Assembly (NCBI RefSeq): GCF_000745835.1
Contig: NZ_JQKB01000018.1
Location: 1-64,000, forward strand
Length of the DNA stretch: 64,000 bases
DNA from: Belnapia moabensis DSM 16746
GTDB lineage: Bacteria; Pseudomonadota; Alphaproteobacteria; Acetobacterales; Acetobacteraceae
Direction of reading: 5' to 3'
Shown: piece by piece, positions 16,339-23,776 of the stretch
Layout of the letters: each line of letters opens with the position of its first letter
How positions within the stretch are numbered: position 1 is the stretch's first letter
Notes under the pieces: generated by a model
What the model saw: the letters and a program-made list of their open reading frames with translations, nothing else
The model's database searches: none
Told to the model about the DNA's origin: nothing
Program-made: the position numbers and the translations under genes

Positions 16339-16647
16339 GTGACGGTGAAGCCGTTATCGAATGTCGTCAAGGATGCCACTTCGGCGAGCCAGGTGCGCGC
16401 TGCGCGCGCGCTTCTCGCTTGGCCACAACGGCATTTGGCACACCTCAGTGGGGTTCCGCTGCGGACGTTGGCGAGGATCGAAGCCGGAGAAGTGACGAAG
16501 CCACGCGGATCGACGATGAAGCGGCTTTCGGCTGTGCTGCGCGAGGCTGGCGTCGAATTCATCCCCGCTAATGGTGGCGGTCCGGGAGTGCGATTAACCC
16601 GCGAGGCTGCGCTACGGGAGGCGATGATGGCGATGAAGGGGGAGTAG
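16339..16647 (+). CDS. XRE-family helix-turn-helix regulator
   Basis: A 102-residue protein from GTG 16339. The helix-turn-helix is RAARALLAWPQRHLAHLSGVP to RTLARIEAGE (about 20-51), followed by TMKRLSAVLREAGVEFIP, typical of small element-encoded XRE regulators. It is divergent from the intein gene with 54 bp between starts. It may control the palindrome-bearing promoter at 8542; that is inference. Confidence 0.8.
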   Translation: MTVKPLSNVVKDATSASQVRAARALLAWPQRHLAHLSGVPLRTLARIEAGEVTKPRGSTMKRLSAVLREAGVEFIPANGGGPGVRLTREAALREAMMAMKGE

Positions 16648-16665
16648 GGGGACGGGCAGCTACGC

Positions 16666-18228
16666 CTACGCCGGCGATGCCTTGACGCGTGCCGCGTCGG
16701 CGCTCCCCTCAATGCCGAAGGTGACGAGGTCGATCTTCGCCTTCAGCGTGCGCATGCTGTAGCTGCCGTAGGTTCTTCCAACGGATTTCGCCGTGTGGCC
16801 GGTCAGGCGGTCATGAAATTCCTCCGCAACCCCGCCGTCGCGGCACCCGTCCTTGAAGGTATGGCGAAACTCATGAAACACCTTCCCCGATCCGGGTAGC
16901 GCCCCGTCTATTCGCCGCGCCATGCGCTTGCTCATAGCATCGGCATCGACGCTGAATAGGCGCTCTGTCGGCCGACTTTCCATCCAATCGAGGAAGCCGT
17001 CCGTGATGAGCTGGCGGTGGATCGGAACCTTGCGTACCGAGCCTTGAGTCTTAACCGTCCTCCCGACCTCCGCATCCGCATGGATGTCGAAACATGGGAT
17101 GCCATCGACCACTACGATGTCGCGCTTGACGAGCTGGCAGATTTCGTCGAGCCGCGCTCCTGTGTATAGAGCGATGCGAGCCATCCACCATTCGTCACCG
17201 CATAGGACCTGGAACAAGGCACCAAGCTGCTCGGCGGTGAACGCTCCGCGCTTCCTCGCATCCTTTGGGAAGCTGGCCTTGATCCGGACGAAAGGGTTCG
17301 CTTCGAGGAGCCCATCGTTGACCGCGACGTTGAGCAGGGTACGAAGCATACTCCATTTCTTCTGCTTCGTCGCTCCCGCAAGGTTGGGGGCGCTTACAAG
17401 AAATTCCTTAAAACGTCGAGCATGTTCCATGGTAATCTCGGCATATCGAAGCGGGCCATTGATCGCCTCGAACTGCGCGATCGCTTTGGTCATCTCGCTA
17501 TGTGCTGATGGCCCCGATGTCCCTTGAGCCTTCCAACGGGCGGCAAGCGCCGTCAGTGAGGTTGTGTCGATCGGGTTCTCGCTCCCCTTTTCGCCGTCGT
17601 CGGAGGGGCCCGCGATCAATGCCCGTTGGGCTTCCAGTGTCCGTCGTTCGGCCTCGGCGAGCTCACGCGCACGGTCCATCAAGGCTGGAACCCAACGATC
17701 GGGGATAGTTCCGAAATCCGGTCCGCCATCCTCATCGACACCTTTGACAAGCGAGGCTCGCGCAGCCTCGTCCTCAAGGGCCGATAGGTCGTGGTCAATG
17801 TGGCGGATAGCTTCTGTCCGGGTTGCTGGACGGGGCCGCGCAAACCCGGTTGCGATGTTACGGGCGACCGCCTCGGCTTCAGCGGGCGTCGCCCAAGTGG
17901 GTGCAAACGGCAAGCCGCCCGTCTCCATGCCCATCGTAACCGTAGCCTGAGCCCGCAATGCAGCGTCGAAATCTTCAGAAGCAAGGAAGGCTTCCTCGCG
18001 CTTCACCGTATCCCTCGCTTGCCGGGCGGCCGAGAACTGCTGCTCTAGATCAGCCAGCACAGCATGCGAGGCGGCCTCGGCTTCTCGCTTCAAGCCGGTC
18101 TTGAGGCTGATCCAGATTTCCTTTCTGCCTTCGAAGGCAGATTGCACGTCCGGCGGAACAGGCCGCCTCACATAGTAGGTCGTCTTTCGGAGGTGGAGGA
18201 ACTTCGGGAGAGGCGCCATGCTGCTCAC
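16666..18228 (-). CDS. Tyrosine recombinase (island integrase)
   Basis: Catalyses site-specific integration and excision at the tRNA-Glu att sites. The 520-residue product from GTG 18228 (ATG 18219 is the alternative) has an N-terminal DUF6538-like segment (LRKTTYYVRRPVPPDVQ, 13-29), a core-binding region and a C-terminal catalytic domain. The catalytic set is visible: Arg 359 in YTGARLDE, Lys in VKTQGSVRKVP (393 or 400), His 452/Arg 455 in HEFRH, His 478 in LTGHT, and a Tyr at 487 or 490 in TYGSYS. Its 5' end faces attR 100 bp away, with arm-like repeats in between. All key residues are present, so the island may still be mobile. Confidence 0.95.
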   Translation of the reverse strand: MSSMAPLPKFLHLRKTTYYVRRPVPPDVQSAFEGRKEIWISLKTGLKREAEAASHAVLADLEQQFSAARQARDTVKREEAFLASEDFDAALRAQATVTMGMETGGLPFAPTWATPAEAEAVARNIATGFARPRPATRTEAIRHIDHDLSALEDEAARASLVKGVDEDGGPDFGTIPDRWVPALMDRARELAEAERRTLEAQRALIAGPSDDGEKGSENPIDTTSLTALAARWKAQGTSGPSAHSEMTKAIAQFEAINGPLRYAEITMEHARRFKEFLVSAPNLAGATKQKKWSMLRTLLNVAVNDGLLEANPFVRIKASFPKDARKRGAFTAEQLGALFQVLCGDEWWMARIALYTGARLDEICQLVKRDIVVVDGIPCFDIHADAEVGRTVKTQGSVRKVPIHRQLITDGFLDWMESRPTERLFSVDADAMSKRMARRIDGALPGSGKVFHEFRHTFKDGCRDGGVAEEFHDRLTGHTAKSVGRTYGSYSMRTLKAKIDLVTFGIEGSADAARVKASPA

Positions 18229-18234
18229 GGTGAA

Positions 18235-18256
18235 ATTGTAGCAAGGCTTTGTAGCA
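18235..18256 (+). repeat. Two TTTGTAGCA-type repeats beside attR (candidate integrase arm sites)
   Basis: ATTGTAGCA at 18235-18243 and TTTGTAGCA at 18248-18256, same orientation as the three copies beside attL. They lie directly upstream of the integrase start, so integrase binding could also repress its own gene. Confidence 0.55.
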
Positions 18257-18328
18257 GCTCGTTAGCCGTAAGCCTATACATCTAATAAGCTTTTGCGTCT
18301 CCAAGGGTTTGAACAGATACGTCGTCCC

Positions 18329-18355
18329 ATCCCCTAGGGGACGCCACGCGGCGTT
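18329..18355 (+). repeat. attR, 27-bp direct repeat
   Basis: Perfect copy of 5856-5882, including the last 18 bases of the tRNA gene with CCA but without the rest of the tRNA. It marks the right end of the island; chromosomal sequence resumes after it. Confidence 0.93.
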
Positions 18356-18427
18356 CGACTTACCAGGACAGCGGTTGACGGCAGCGCCCCGGCGCCCGAC
18401 GCTCTCCCCAAAAGGGAGGGCGTGGCC

Positions 18428-19309
18428 ATGCGGATCACACCGAACAACGCCGCACTCGGCGCTCGCGTCGAGGATATCGACCTGGCACGGCCGCTGTCGG
18501 CCGAGGACTACCGCACCCTGCTGCGCGCGCTCGGTCGCCACGGCGTGCTCTGCTTCCCCGGCCAGGACCTCGACGCGCCGCAACTCTCCGCCTTCGGCAG
18601 CCGCTTCGGCACGCTCGAGGTGAATGTTGCGAATCTGTTCCATGCCCCGGACCATCCAGAGGTCATGATCCTCTCGAACCGAAGGGACGCGGAGGGCAAG
18701 CCGCTCGGCCTGAACGATGCCGGCCAGGGCTGGCACACCGACATGTCCTATTCGACCGAGATCGCCCTCGCCAATGTCCTGCACGCCAAGCAGGTGCCGC
18801 AGCGCGACGGCCGGCCGCTCGGCGACACCCAGTTCCGCAACATGCACGCCGCCTATGACGACCTCCCGCCCGAGGTGGTGGAACGGCTGGAAGGGCGCGT
18901 GGCCATCCACGACTTCGAGAAATTCTGGGACATGATGCGCCAGCGCCCGGGCAGCATCCGCGGCCCGCTCACCCCGGCGCAGCGCGCGAAGAAGCCGCCG
19001 GTGGCGCAGCCTCTGTTCCGTGTCCACCCGATCACCGGCCGCCGCGTGCTCTACTGCAACCCCGGCTACGCCATGCGGATCGAAGGGCTAGAGCCGGGCG
19101 AGAGCGACGCCCTGCTGGAATACCTCTTCCGCCACCAGGCGCAGCCGAAATACCTCCACAGCCATGCCTGGACGCCGGGCGACCTGCTGATGTGGGACAA
19201 TATCGGCACCACCCACAACGCCGTCGCCGACTACGCCGCCGACGAGCCACGCTACATCCTGCGAGTGCAGGTCATGGCGACGCTCGACTACGCCGCGCTG
19301 GCCGCCTGA
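18428..19309 (+). CDS. TauD/TfdA-family Fe(II)/2-oxoglutarate dioxygenase
   Basis: A 293-residue oxygenase that uses Fe(II), O2 and 2-oxoglutarate to hydroxylate a small organic acid or sulfonate. The metal triad is visible: WHTDMSY (His 103, Asp 105) and the distal His 263 in TTHNAVADY. A 2-oxoglutarate-binding Arg follows in PRYILRV. ATG 18428 is chosen because GGAGG (18415-18419) lies 8 bp upstream. First gene of a packed operon; the next start is 2 bp after its stop. Confidence 0.88.
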   Translation: MRITPNNAALGARVEDIDLARPLSAEDYRTLLRALGRHGVLCFPGQDLDAPQLSAFGSRFGTLEVNVANLFHAPDHPEVMILSNRRDAEGKPLGLNDAGQGWHTDMSYSTEIALANVLHAKQVPQRDGRPLGDTQFRNMHAAYDDLPPEVVERLEGRVAIHDFEKFWDMMRQRPGSIRGPLTPAQRAKKPPVAQPLFRVHPITGRRVLYCNPGYAMRIEGLEPGESDALLEYLFRHQAQPKYLHSHAWTPGDLLMWDNIGTTHNAVADYAADEPRYILRVQVMATLDYAALAA

Positions 19310-19310
19310 G

Positions 19311-20213
19311 ATGAAGCTGGCGACCTTCCAGACCGAGGGCACGGAGCGGATCGGCGCCCTGCTCGGTGATGCCGTGGTGCCGCTGCAACCGGCGCTCGAC
19401 GCCGCCCGCGCCGCCGCCGGCGAGCCGCCCGAGCACCTGCCGGAAACCATGCGCGGCCTGCTCGCCGCCGGCGAGGCGGCGATGGTCGCCGCCGGCCGGG
19501 CGCTGGCCTTCGCCGCCCGGCCGAAGAATGCGGCACTCCGCCGCCCGCTGGCCTCGGTCGCGCTCTGCCCGCCGCTGCAGCCCGGCAAGATCATCGGCGT
19601 CGGCCGCAACTATGCGGAGCATGCGAAGGAGGTCGGCGGCCCGGCCCTCACCGCGCCGCGCCTGTTCCTGAAACCGACCTCCTCGGTCTGCGGCCCGGGC
19701 GACGTCGTGCGCATCCCGCCCACAGTCACCAAGCCGGACTGGGAGGTGGAGCTCGCCGTCGTCATCGGCCGCGCCGCCTGGCAGGTCGGCGAAGGCACCG
19801 CGCTCGACCATGTCGCCGGCTACACCGTGCTGAACGACATCTCGGCCCGCGAATTCCAGTTCGACCAGCCGCTGCCGATGACGAGCTTCGCCAAGGGCTT
19901 GGACGGCTTCTGCCCGCTTGGCCCCTGGCTCGTCACCGCCCAGGAGGTGGGCGAGCCCTGGCAGCTCGGCCTGCGCTGCTGGCTGAACGACGAACTCGTG
20001 CAGGAGGGCAATACGCGCGACTTGATCTTCAGCGTCGCCGCATTAATCGCCTATGTCTCCCGCTACATGGCATTGCAGCCGGGCGACGTGATCGCCACCG
20101 GCACGCCCTCGGGCTCCGGCCATTTCCGCACGCCGCCGCGCTACCTGCAGCCCGGCGACCGGATACGGCTGGAGGTGGAGCGCGTCGGCGTGCTGGAGCA
20201 CGGGATCGCATGA
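19311..20213 (+). CDS. Fumarylacetoacetate hydrolase (FAH) family protein
   Basis: A 300-residue member of the FAH family, whose enzymes hydrolyse or hydrate acyl-pyruvate type intermediates of aromatic degradation. The core begins IIGVGRNYAEHAKE (94-107). The metal site is formed by Glu 145 and Glu 147 in DWEVELAVV and Asp 176 in LNDISAREFQ. QPGDVIATGTPSG is the usual C-terminal signature. The first 80 residues are the small N-terminal domain. It is in the dioxygenase operon and overlaps the following ATG by four bases (ATGA). Confidence 0.9.
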   Translation: MKLATFQTEGTERIGALLGDAVVPLQPALDAARAAAGEPPEHLPETMRGLLAAGEAAMVAAGRALAFAARPKNAALRRPLASVALCPPLQPGKIIGVGRNYAEHAKEVGGPALTAPRLFLKPTSSVCGPGDVVRIPPTVTKPDWEVELAVVIGRAAWQVGEGTALDHVAGYTVLNDISAREFQFDQPLPMTSFAKGLDGFCPLGPWLVTAQEVGEPWQLGLRCWLNDELVQEGNTRDLIFSVAALIAYVSRYMALQPGDVIATGTPSGSGHFRTPPRYLQPGDRIRLEVERVGVLEHGIA

Positions 20214-21196
20214 TGCGGGGATGGATTTCGGCCGCGCTGGCGGCGCTCGCCATCGGCACCGCCCAGGCCCAACCGAAGGCGCCGGGCACCGACTATCCGA
20301 GCCGCCCGGTGCGGGTCATCGTCGCGCTCGCGCCCGGCGGCAATGCCGACATCAACGCCCGCGTCGTCGCCGGCCAACTTTCCGCCCAGCTCGGCCAGCA
20401 ATTCCTGGTGGAGAACCGCCCCTCCGGCGGCGGCACCGTGGCCTTCGAGACGCTCGCCGCAGCGGCGCCCGACGGCTACACGCTGCTGGTCGGCGCGCTT
20501 GGCTCGCATGCGCTGAACATCGGCCTCTACGGCGAACGGCTGCGGGTGCATCCGCTGACCGGCGTCGATCACATCACCATCTCCAGCCATTCCGCCATCG
20601 CCGTCGCGGTGCATCCCTCGCTGCCGGTCAGGACGCTTGCGGAATTCGCCGCGCTGCTGCGGGCCGATCCGGGGCGCTACGACTACGGCTCCTCCGGCAA
20701 CGGCACCACCGGGCACATCGCCGGCGCCATGCTGGTCCAGCTGCTCGGCGTGCAGGCGCAGCACGTGCCCTATCGCGGCTCGGCGGCGGCCTTCACCGAC
20801 CTCGCCGCCGGCCGCACCGCCTTCCAGGCCGACACCATCTCCTTCCTCGCCGAGCCGCTGAAGGCCGGCACGGCGCGCGGCCTCGTCATTGCCACGCCCG
20901 AGCGCTCGCCCCTCGCCCCGGACCTGCCGACCAGCGCCGAGGCCGGCCTGCCCGCCTACCAGGCGACGACCTGGACGCCCTGGTCGGCGACGCTCGGCAC
21001 GCCAGCGCCGATCCGCCAGTTCCTCTACGAGCAGATCGCCGAGGCGCTGCGCGAGCCCGCGGTGCGTGACCGCCTCACCGGCCTCGGCAACACCATCCCC
21101 GAGGGAATGACGCCGGAGCGCACCCGGGCCTTCATTGCCTCCGAGATCGACCGCTGGGTGCCGATCGTGCGCGCCACCGGCGCAAGGGTGGATTGA
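20210..21196 (+). CDS. Tripartite tricarboxylate transporter (Bug) binding protein
   Basis: A 328-residue periplasmic receptor. Signal peptide at 1-20 (ISAALAALAIGTAQA). The mature protein opens YPSRPVRVIVALAPGGNADINARVV, with ENRPSGGGTVA and YDYGSSGNGTTGHIAG, the conserved ligand-loop patterns of Bug proteins. Such receptors bind carboxylates and often act without cognate TctA/TctB genes; none are present here. Context suggests the ligand is the operon's substrate. Confidence 0.9.
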   Translation: MMRGWISAALAALAIGTAQAQPKAPGTDYPSRPVRVIVALAPGGNADINARVVAGQLSAQLGQQFLVENRPSGGGTVAFETLAAAAPDGYTLLVGALGSHALNIGLYGERLRVHPLTGVDHITISSHSAIAVAVHPSLPVRTLAEFAALLRADPGRYDYGSSGNGTTGHIAGAMLVQLLGVQAQHVPYRGSAAAFTDLAAGRTAFQADTISFLAEPLKAGTARGLVIATPERSPLAPDLPTSAEAGLPAYQATTWTPWSATLGTPAPIRQFLYEQIAEALREPAVRDRLTGLGNTIPEGMTPERTRAFIASEIDRWVPIVRATGARVD

Positions 21197-21199
21197 GCC

Positions 21200-22315
21200 A
21201 TGGCCCGCAACGTCACCACCGGCCGCCGCATCCCGGCCGAGACCCTCCGCGCACAGATCCTCGCCGTGCTCGGCGCCTGGGGCATGCCGGCCGGACATGC
21301 CGCGACCACCGCCGAGATTATGGTCGAGACCGACCTGATGGGCATCGACAGCCACGGCGTCTCGATGCTGATGGCCTATGAGGAGGGCGTGCGCGAGGGC
21401 CGCATCCGGCTCGCCGCCGAGCCGAAGCCGCTGCGCGACACCGGCCCGACCGCCCTGCTCGACGGCGGCGACGGGCTCGGCCACCCGGTCTCCGCCATGG
21501 CAATGAACCTCGCCGTCGACAAGGCGAAGCAGCACGGCATCGGCGCGGTCGGCGTCGTCAACAGCCACCATTTCGGCGCGGCCGGGGCCTATGCCCGCAT
21601 CGCCGCGGCGCGCGGCATGATCGGCCTCGTCACCTCCTCGACCCGCGGCGTCTCGCTGGTGCCGACCCGCGGCGCCATGCCGGTGCTCGGCACTAACCCC
21701 ATCGCCTTCGCCGCCCCCGCCGGACGCAACCCGCCCTTCGTGCTCGACATGGCGACGACCACCGTCGCCGCCAACAAGGTGAAGGTGCATCACCTGAACG
21801 ACGCGCCGCTGCCCGAGGGCTGGGTGATCGACGGCGCCGGCCAGGGCGTCACCGACCCGCATGAGGCCAACGCTCTCGTCTTCCAACGGCCTGAGGGCGG
21901 CATCACCCCGCTCGGCGGCCTGGAATCGACCGGCAGCGCCAAGGGCTACGGCCTGGCCATGATGGTCCATATCCTCGCCGGCACGCTGGTCGGCGCCAGC
22001 TTCTCGCCGATCCGCAACCGCACGCAGAAGCCGGGGCAGCCACACAATATCGGCCATTTCTTCCTGGCGCTCGATCCCGGTGCCTTCCGCGCGCCGGGCG
22101 ACTTCGCCGCCGATCTCGACGATGCGCTCGACGTGCTGCACGCCACGCCACCCGCCGACCCTGCCGAGCCGGTGCTCGTCGCCGGCGAGCCGGAGGACCG
22201 GATGCGCGCCGAGCGGCTGGCCCATGGCGTGCCGGTGCCCGAAAGCCTCGACGCGCTCATCCGCGGCATCTGCGACCGCGCCGGCGCGCCCTACCTTCTG
22301 AGACCGAACGCCTGA
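21200..22315 (+). CDS. Ldh-family (malate/L-lactate-type) NAD(P) dehydrogenase
   Basis: A 371-residue member of the LDH2/MDH2 oxidoreductase family, which reduces 2-oxo acids with NAD(P)H. Typical segments: DSHGVSMLMAYEEGVREGRI near the N-terminus, VVNSHHFGAAGAYA in the middle (catalytic His region), LGTNPIAFAAP, and SAKGYGLAMMVHILAGTL near the C-terminus. Fourth gene of the operon, 3 bp after the Bug gene. Together with the FAH hydrolase it suggests catabolism of a hydroxy or oxo acid. Confidence 0.88.
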   Translation: MARNVTTGRRIPAETLRAQILAVLGAWGMPAGHAATTAEIMVETDLMGIDSHGVSMLMAYEEGVREGRIRLAAEPKPLRDTGPTALLDGGDGLGHPVSAMAMNLAVDKAKQHGIGAVGVVNSHHFGAAGAYARIAAARGMIGLVTSSTRGVSLVPTRGAMPVLGTNPIAFAAPAGRNPPFVLDMATTTVAANKVKVHHLNDAPLPEGWVIDGAGQGVTDPHEANALVFQRPEGGITPLGGLESTGSAKGYGLAMMVHILAGTLVGASFSPIRNRTQKPGQPHNIGHFFLALDPGAFRAPGDFAADLDDALDVLHATPPADPAEPVLVAGEPEDRMRAERLAHGVPVPESLDALIRGICDRAGAPYLLRPNA

Positions 22316-22330
22316 CCTTGCACCACCCGG

Positions 22331-22361
22331 GGCTATGCCGCCCGCGCCGGCCGGCATAGCC
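22331..22361 (+). terminator. Perfect hairpin between two operons
   Basis: GGCTATGCCG (22331-22340) pairs perfectly with CGGCATAGCC (22352-22361) around an 11-nt loop. No T-run follows, so it is either a weak terminator or an mRNA-stability hairpin after the dehydrogenase gene. Confidence 0.5.
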
Positions 22362-22419
22362 TCGCAACGAGGCCTGAACCCGGCCGGGACCGGGACAAAG
22401 AACGATCACGGGGACGTAC

Positions 22420-23292
22420 ATGACCGACATCCGATACCTTGCGCCGCGAACCCTCGACGAAGCGGTGGCCGCCTTCGCCGCGGCGCAGGGCGCTGCCCGC
22501 ATCCTGGCAGGCGGCACCGACCTCCTGGTGCAGATGCGCGCCGGCGTGGTGCGGCCCGGCCTCATCGTCGACATCAAGAAGATCGGCGAGATGACCGAGA
22601 TCGTGGAGCCGCCCGAGGGCGGCTTCCGCATCGGCGCCGCCGTCGCGGGTGCGACGCTCGCCGAGCATCCGCGCTTCGGCAAGGTCTGGCCGGGCGTGCT
22701 GGAGGCGATCAACCTCATCGGCTCGAAGCAGGTGCAGGGCCGCGCCTCGCCGGGCGGCAATCTCTGCAACGGCTCGCCGGCCGGCGACAGCGTCCCCGCC
22801 ATGGTCGCCGCCGGGGCCGTGGTCACCATCCAGGGGCCAGGGGGCCGGCGCACCCTGCCGGTGGAGGCCGTCCCGGCCGGGCCGCACCGCACCAGCCTCG
22901 CGCCGGGCGAGATCCTGGTGAGCTTCACCCTGCCGCCGCGCCCCGCCGGCTCGTCGGATGCCTATCTGCGCATGATCCCTCGCACCGAGATGGACATCGC
23001 CGTGGTCGGGCTGGGTGCCAGCCTGACCCTGCAGGGTGGCGTCGTCACCGCAGCCCGCATCGGCCTTGGCGCCGTCGCCCCGACCGTGCTGCTGGTCGAG
23101 GAGGCGGGCAAGGCGCTGATCGGCAGCCGGCTGGACGACGCCGCGCTGGAGGCCGCCGCCGCCGCCTGCCGCGCCGCCTGCCGGCCGATCGACGACAAGC
23201 GCGGCACCATCGCCTACCGCACCAGGGTCGCCGGCGTGCTGCTGAAGCGCACCGTCGCCATCGCAGCCGCGCGCGCCCAGGGAGGGAACTGA
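22420..23292 (+). CDS. Molybdenum hydroxylase FAD-binding (medium) subunit
   Basis: A 290-residue FAD-binding subunit of a xanthine dehydrogenase/CO dehydrogenase-type enzyme; it passes electrons from the 2Fe-2S subunit to the acceptor. FAD motifs: LAGGTDLLVQMR (29-40) and RASPGGNLCNGSPAGD (108-123). The C-terminal CO-dehydrogenase-flavoprotein domain covers about 180-288. First gene of a medium-small-large operon; 4 bp separate it from the next ATG. Confidence 0.92.
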   Translation: MTDIRYLAPRTLDEAVAAFAAAQGAARILAGGTDLLVQMRAGVVRPGLIVDIKKIGEMTEIVEPPEGGFRIGAAVAGATLAEHPRFGKVWPGVLEAINLIGSKQVQGRASPGGNLCNGSPAGDSVPAMVAAGAVVTIQGPGGRRTLPVEAVPAGPHRTSLAPGEILVSFTLPPRPAGSSDAYLRMIPRTEMDIAVVGLGASLTLQGGVVTAARIGLGAVAPTVLLVEEAGKALIGSRLDDAALEAAAAACRAACRPIDDKRGTIAYRTRVAGVLLKRTVAIAAARAQGGN

Positions 23293-23296
23293 CGCC

Positions 23297-23776
23297 ATGG
23301 CCAAGACGCATATCTCGACCAGCATCAACGGCGAGCCGGTGGAATTCCTCGCCGATCCCGGCAGCAGCCTGCTGGATGCGCTGCGCAACACCCTCGGCCT
23401 GACCGGTACGAAGGAGGGCTGCGGCACCGGCGATTGCGGCGCCTGCAGCGTCACCGTCGACGGCCGCCTGGTCTGCTCCTGCCTGGTGCTGGCGGTCGAG
23501 GCCGAGGGCGCCGAGATCGCCACCATCGAGGGCATGGCGCAAGGCGAGGCGCTGCATCCGCTGCAGCGCAAATTCCTTGAGATGGCCGCGCTGCAATGCG
23601 GCATCTGCACGCCGGGTGTGCTGATCTCGGCCCGCGCGCTGCTGGAGAAGAACCCCAACCCGACCGAGACCGAGGTGCGCTTCGGCCTCGCCGGCAACCT
23701 GTGCCGCTGCACAGGCTACGACAAGATCGTCCGCGCGGTGATGGAAGCCGCCGCCGAGATGCGGGAGACCGTCTGA
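23297..23776 (+). CDS. Molybdenum hydroxylase 2Fe-2S (small) subunit
   Basis: A 159-residue subunit with two 2Fe-2S clusters. The plant-ferredoxin-type cluster uses Cys 42, 47, 50 and 60 or 62 (GCGTGDCGACSV...VCSC). The second uses Cys 101, 104, 136 and 138 (CGICTPG...NLCRCTGY). All ligands are present. The stop overlaps the large-subunit start by TGATG. Confidence 0.95.
   Translation: MAKTHISTSINGEPVEFLADPGSSLLDALRNTLGLTGTKEGCGTGDCGACSVTVDGRLVCSCLVLAVEAEGAEIATIEGMAQGEALHPLQRKFLEMAALQCGICTPGVLISARALLEKNPNPTETEVRFGLAGNLCRCTGYDKIVRAVMEAAAEMRETV

Larger units (their letters stand above)
5856..18355. mobile_element. 12.5-kb genomic island integrated in tRNA-Glu
   Basis: Bounded by the 27-bp direct repeats at 5856-5882 and 18329-18355, with a tyrosine integrase (16666-18228) next to the right end. 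Base composition in 6.2-8.7 kb and 11.2-16.6 kb is visibly lower in GC than the flanks. Contents are a signal-peptide protein, a polymerase-like protein, SRAP, a DUF551-like protein, a HEPN protein, a small membrane protein, a DUF6894-like protein, a free-standing intein and an XRE regulator. No conjugation or phage structural genes are visible, so it is probably an integrative element mobilised by other elements, or a decayed one. Confidence 0.92.

Noticed and set aside
5874-18328. CRISPR array or retron in the island
   Set aside because: No regularly spaced repeats, cas genes or reverse transcriptase motifs; the TTTGTAGCA repeats are too few and too short.
20141-22357. A 738-codon antisense frame over the Bug and dehydrogenase genes
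   Set aside because: Composition is that of a GC-rich shadow (Gly/Arg/Ala/His), with no domain; the plus-strand genes are secure.
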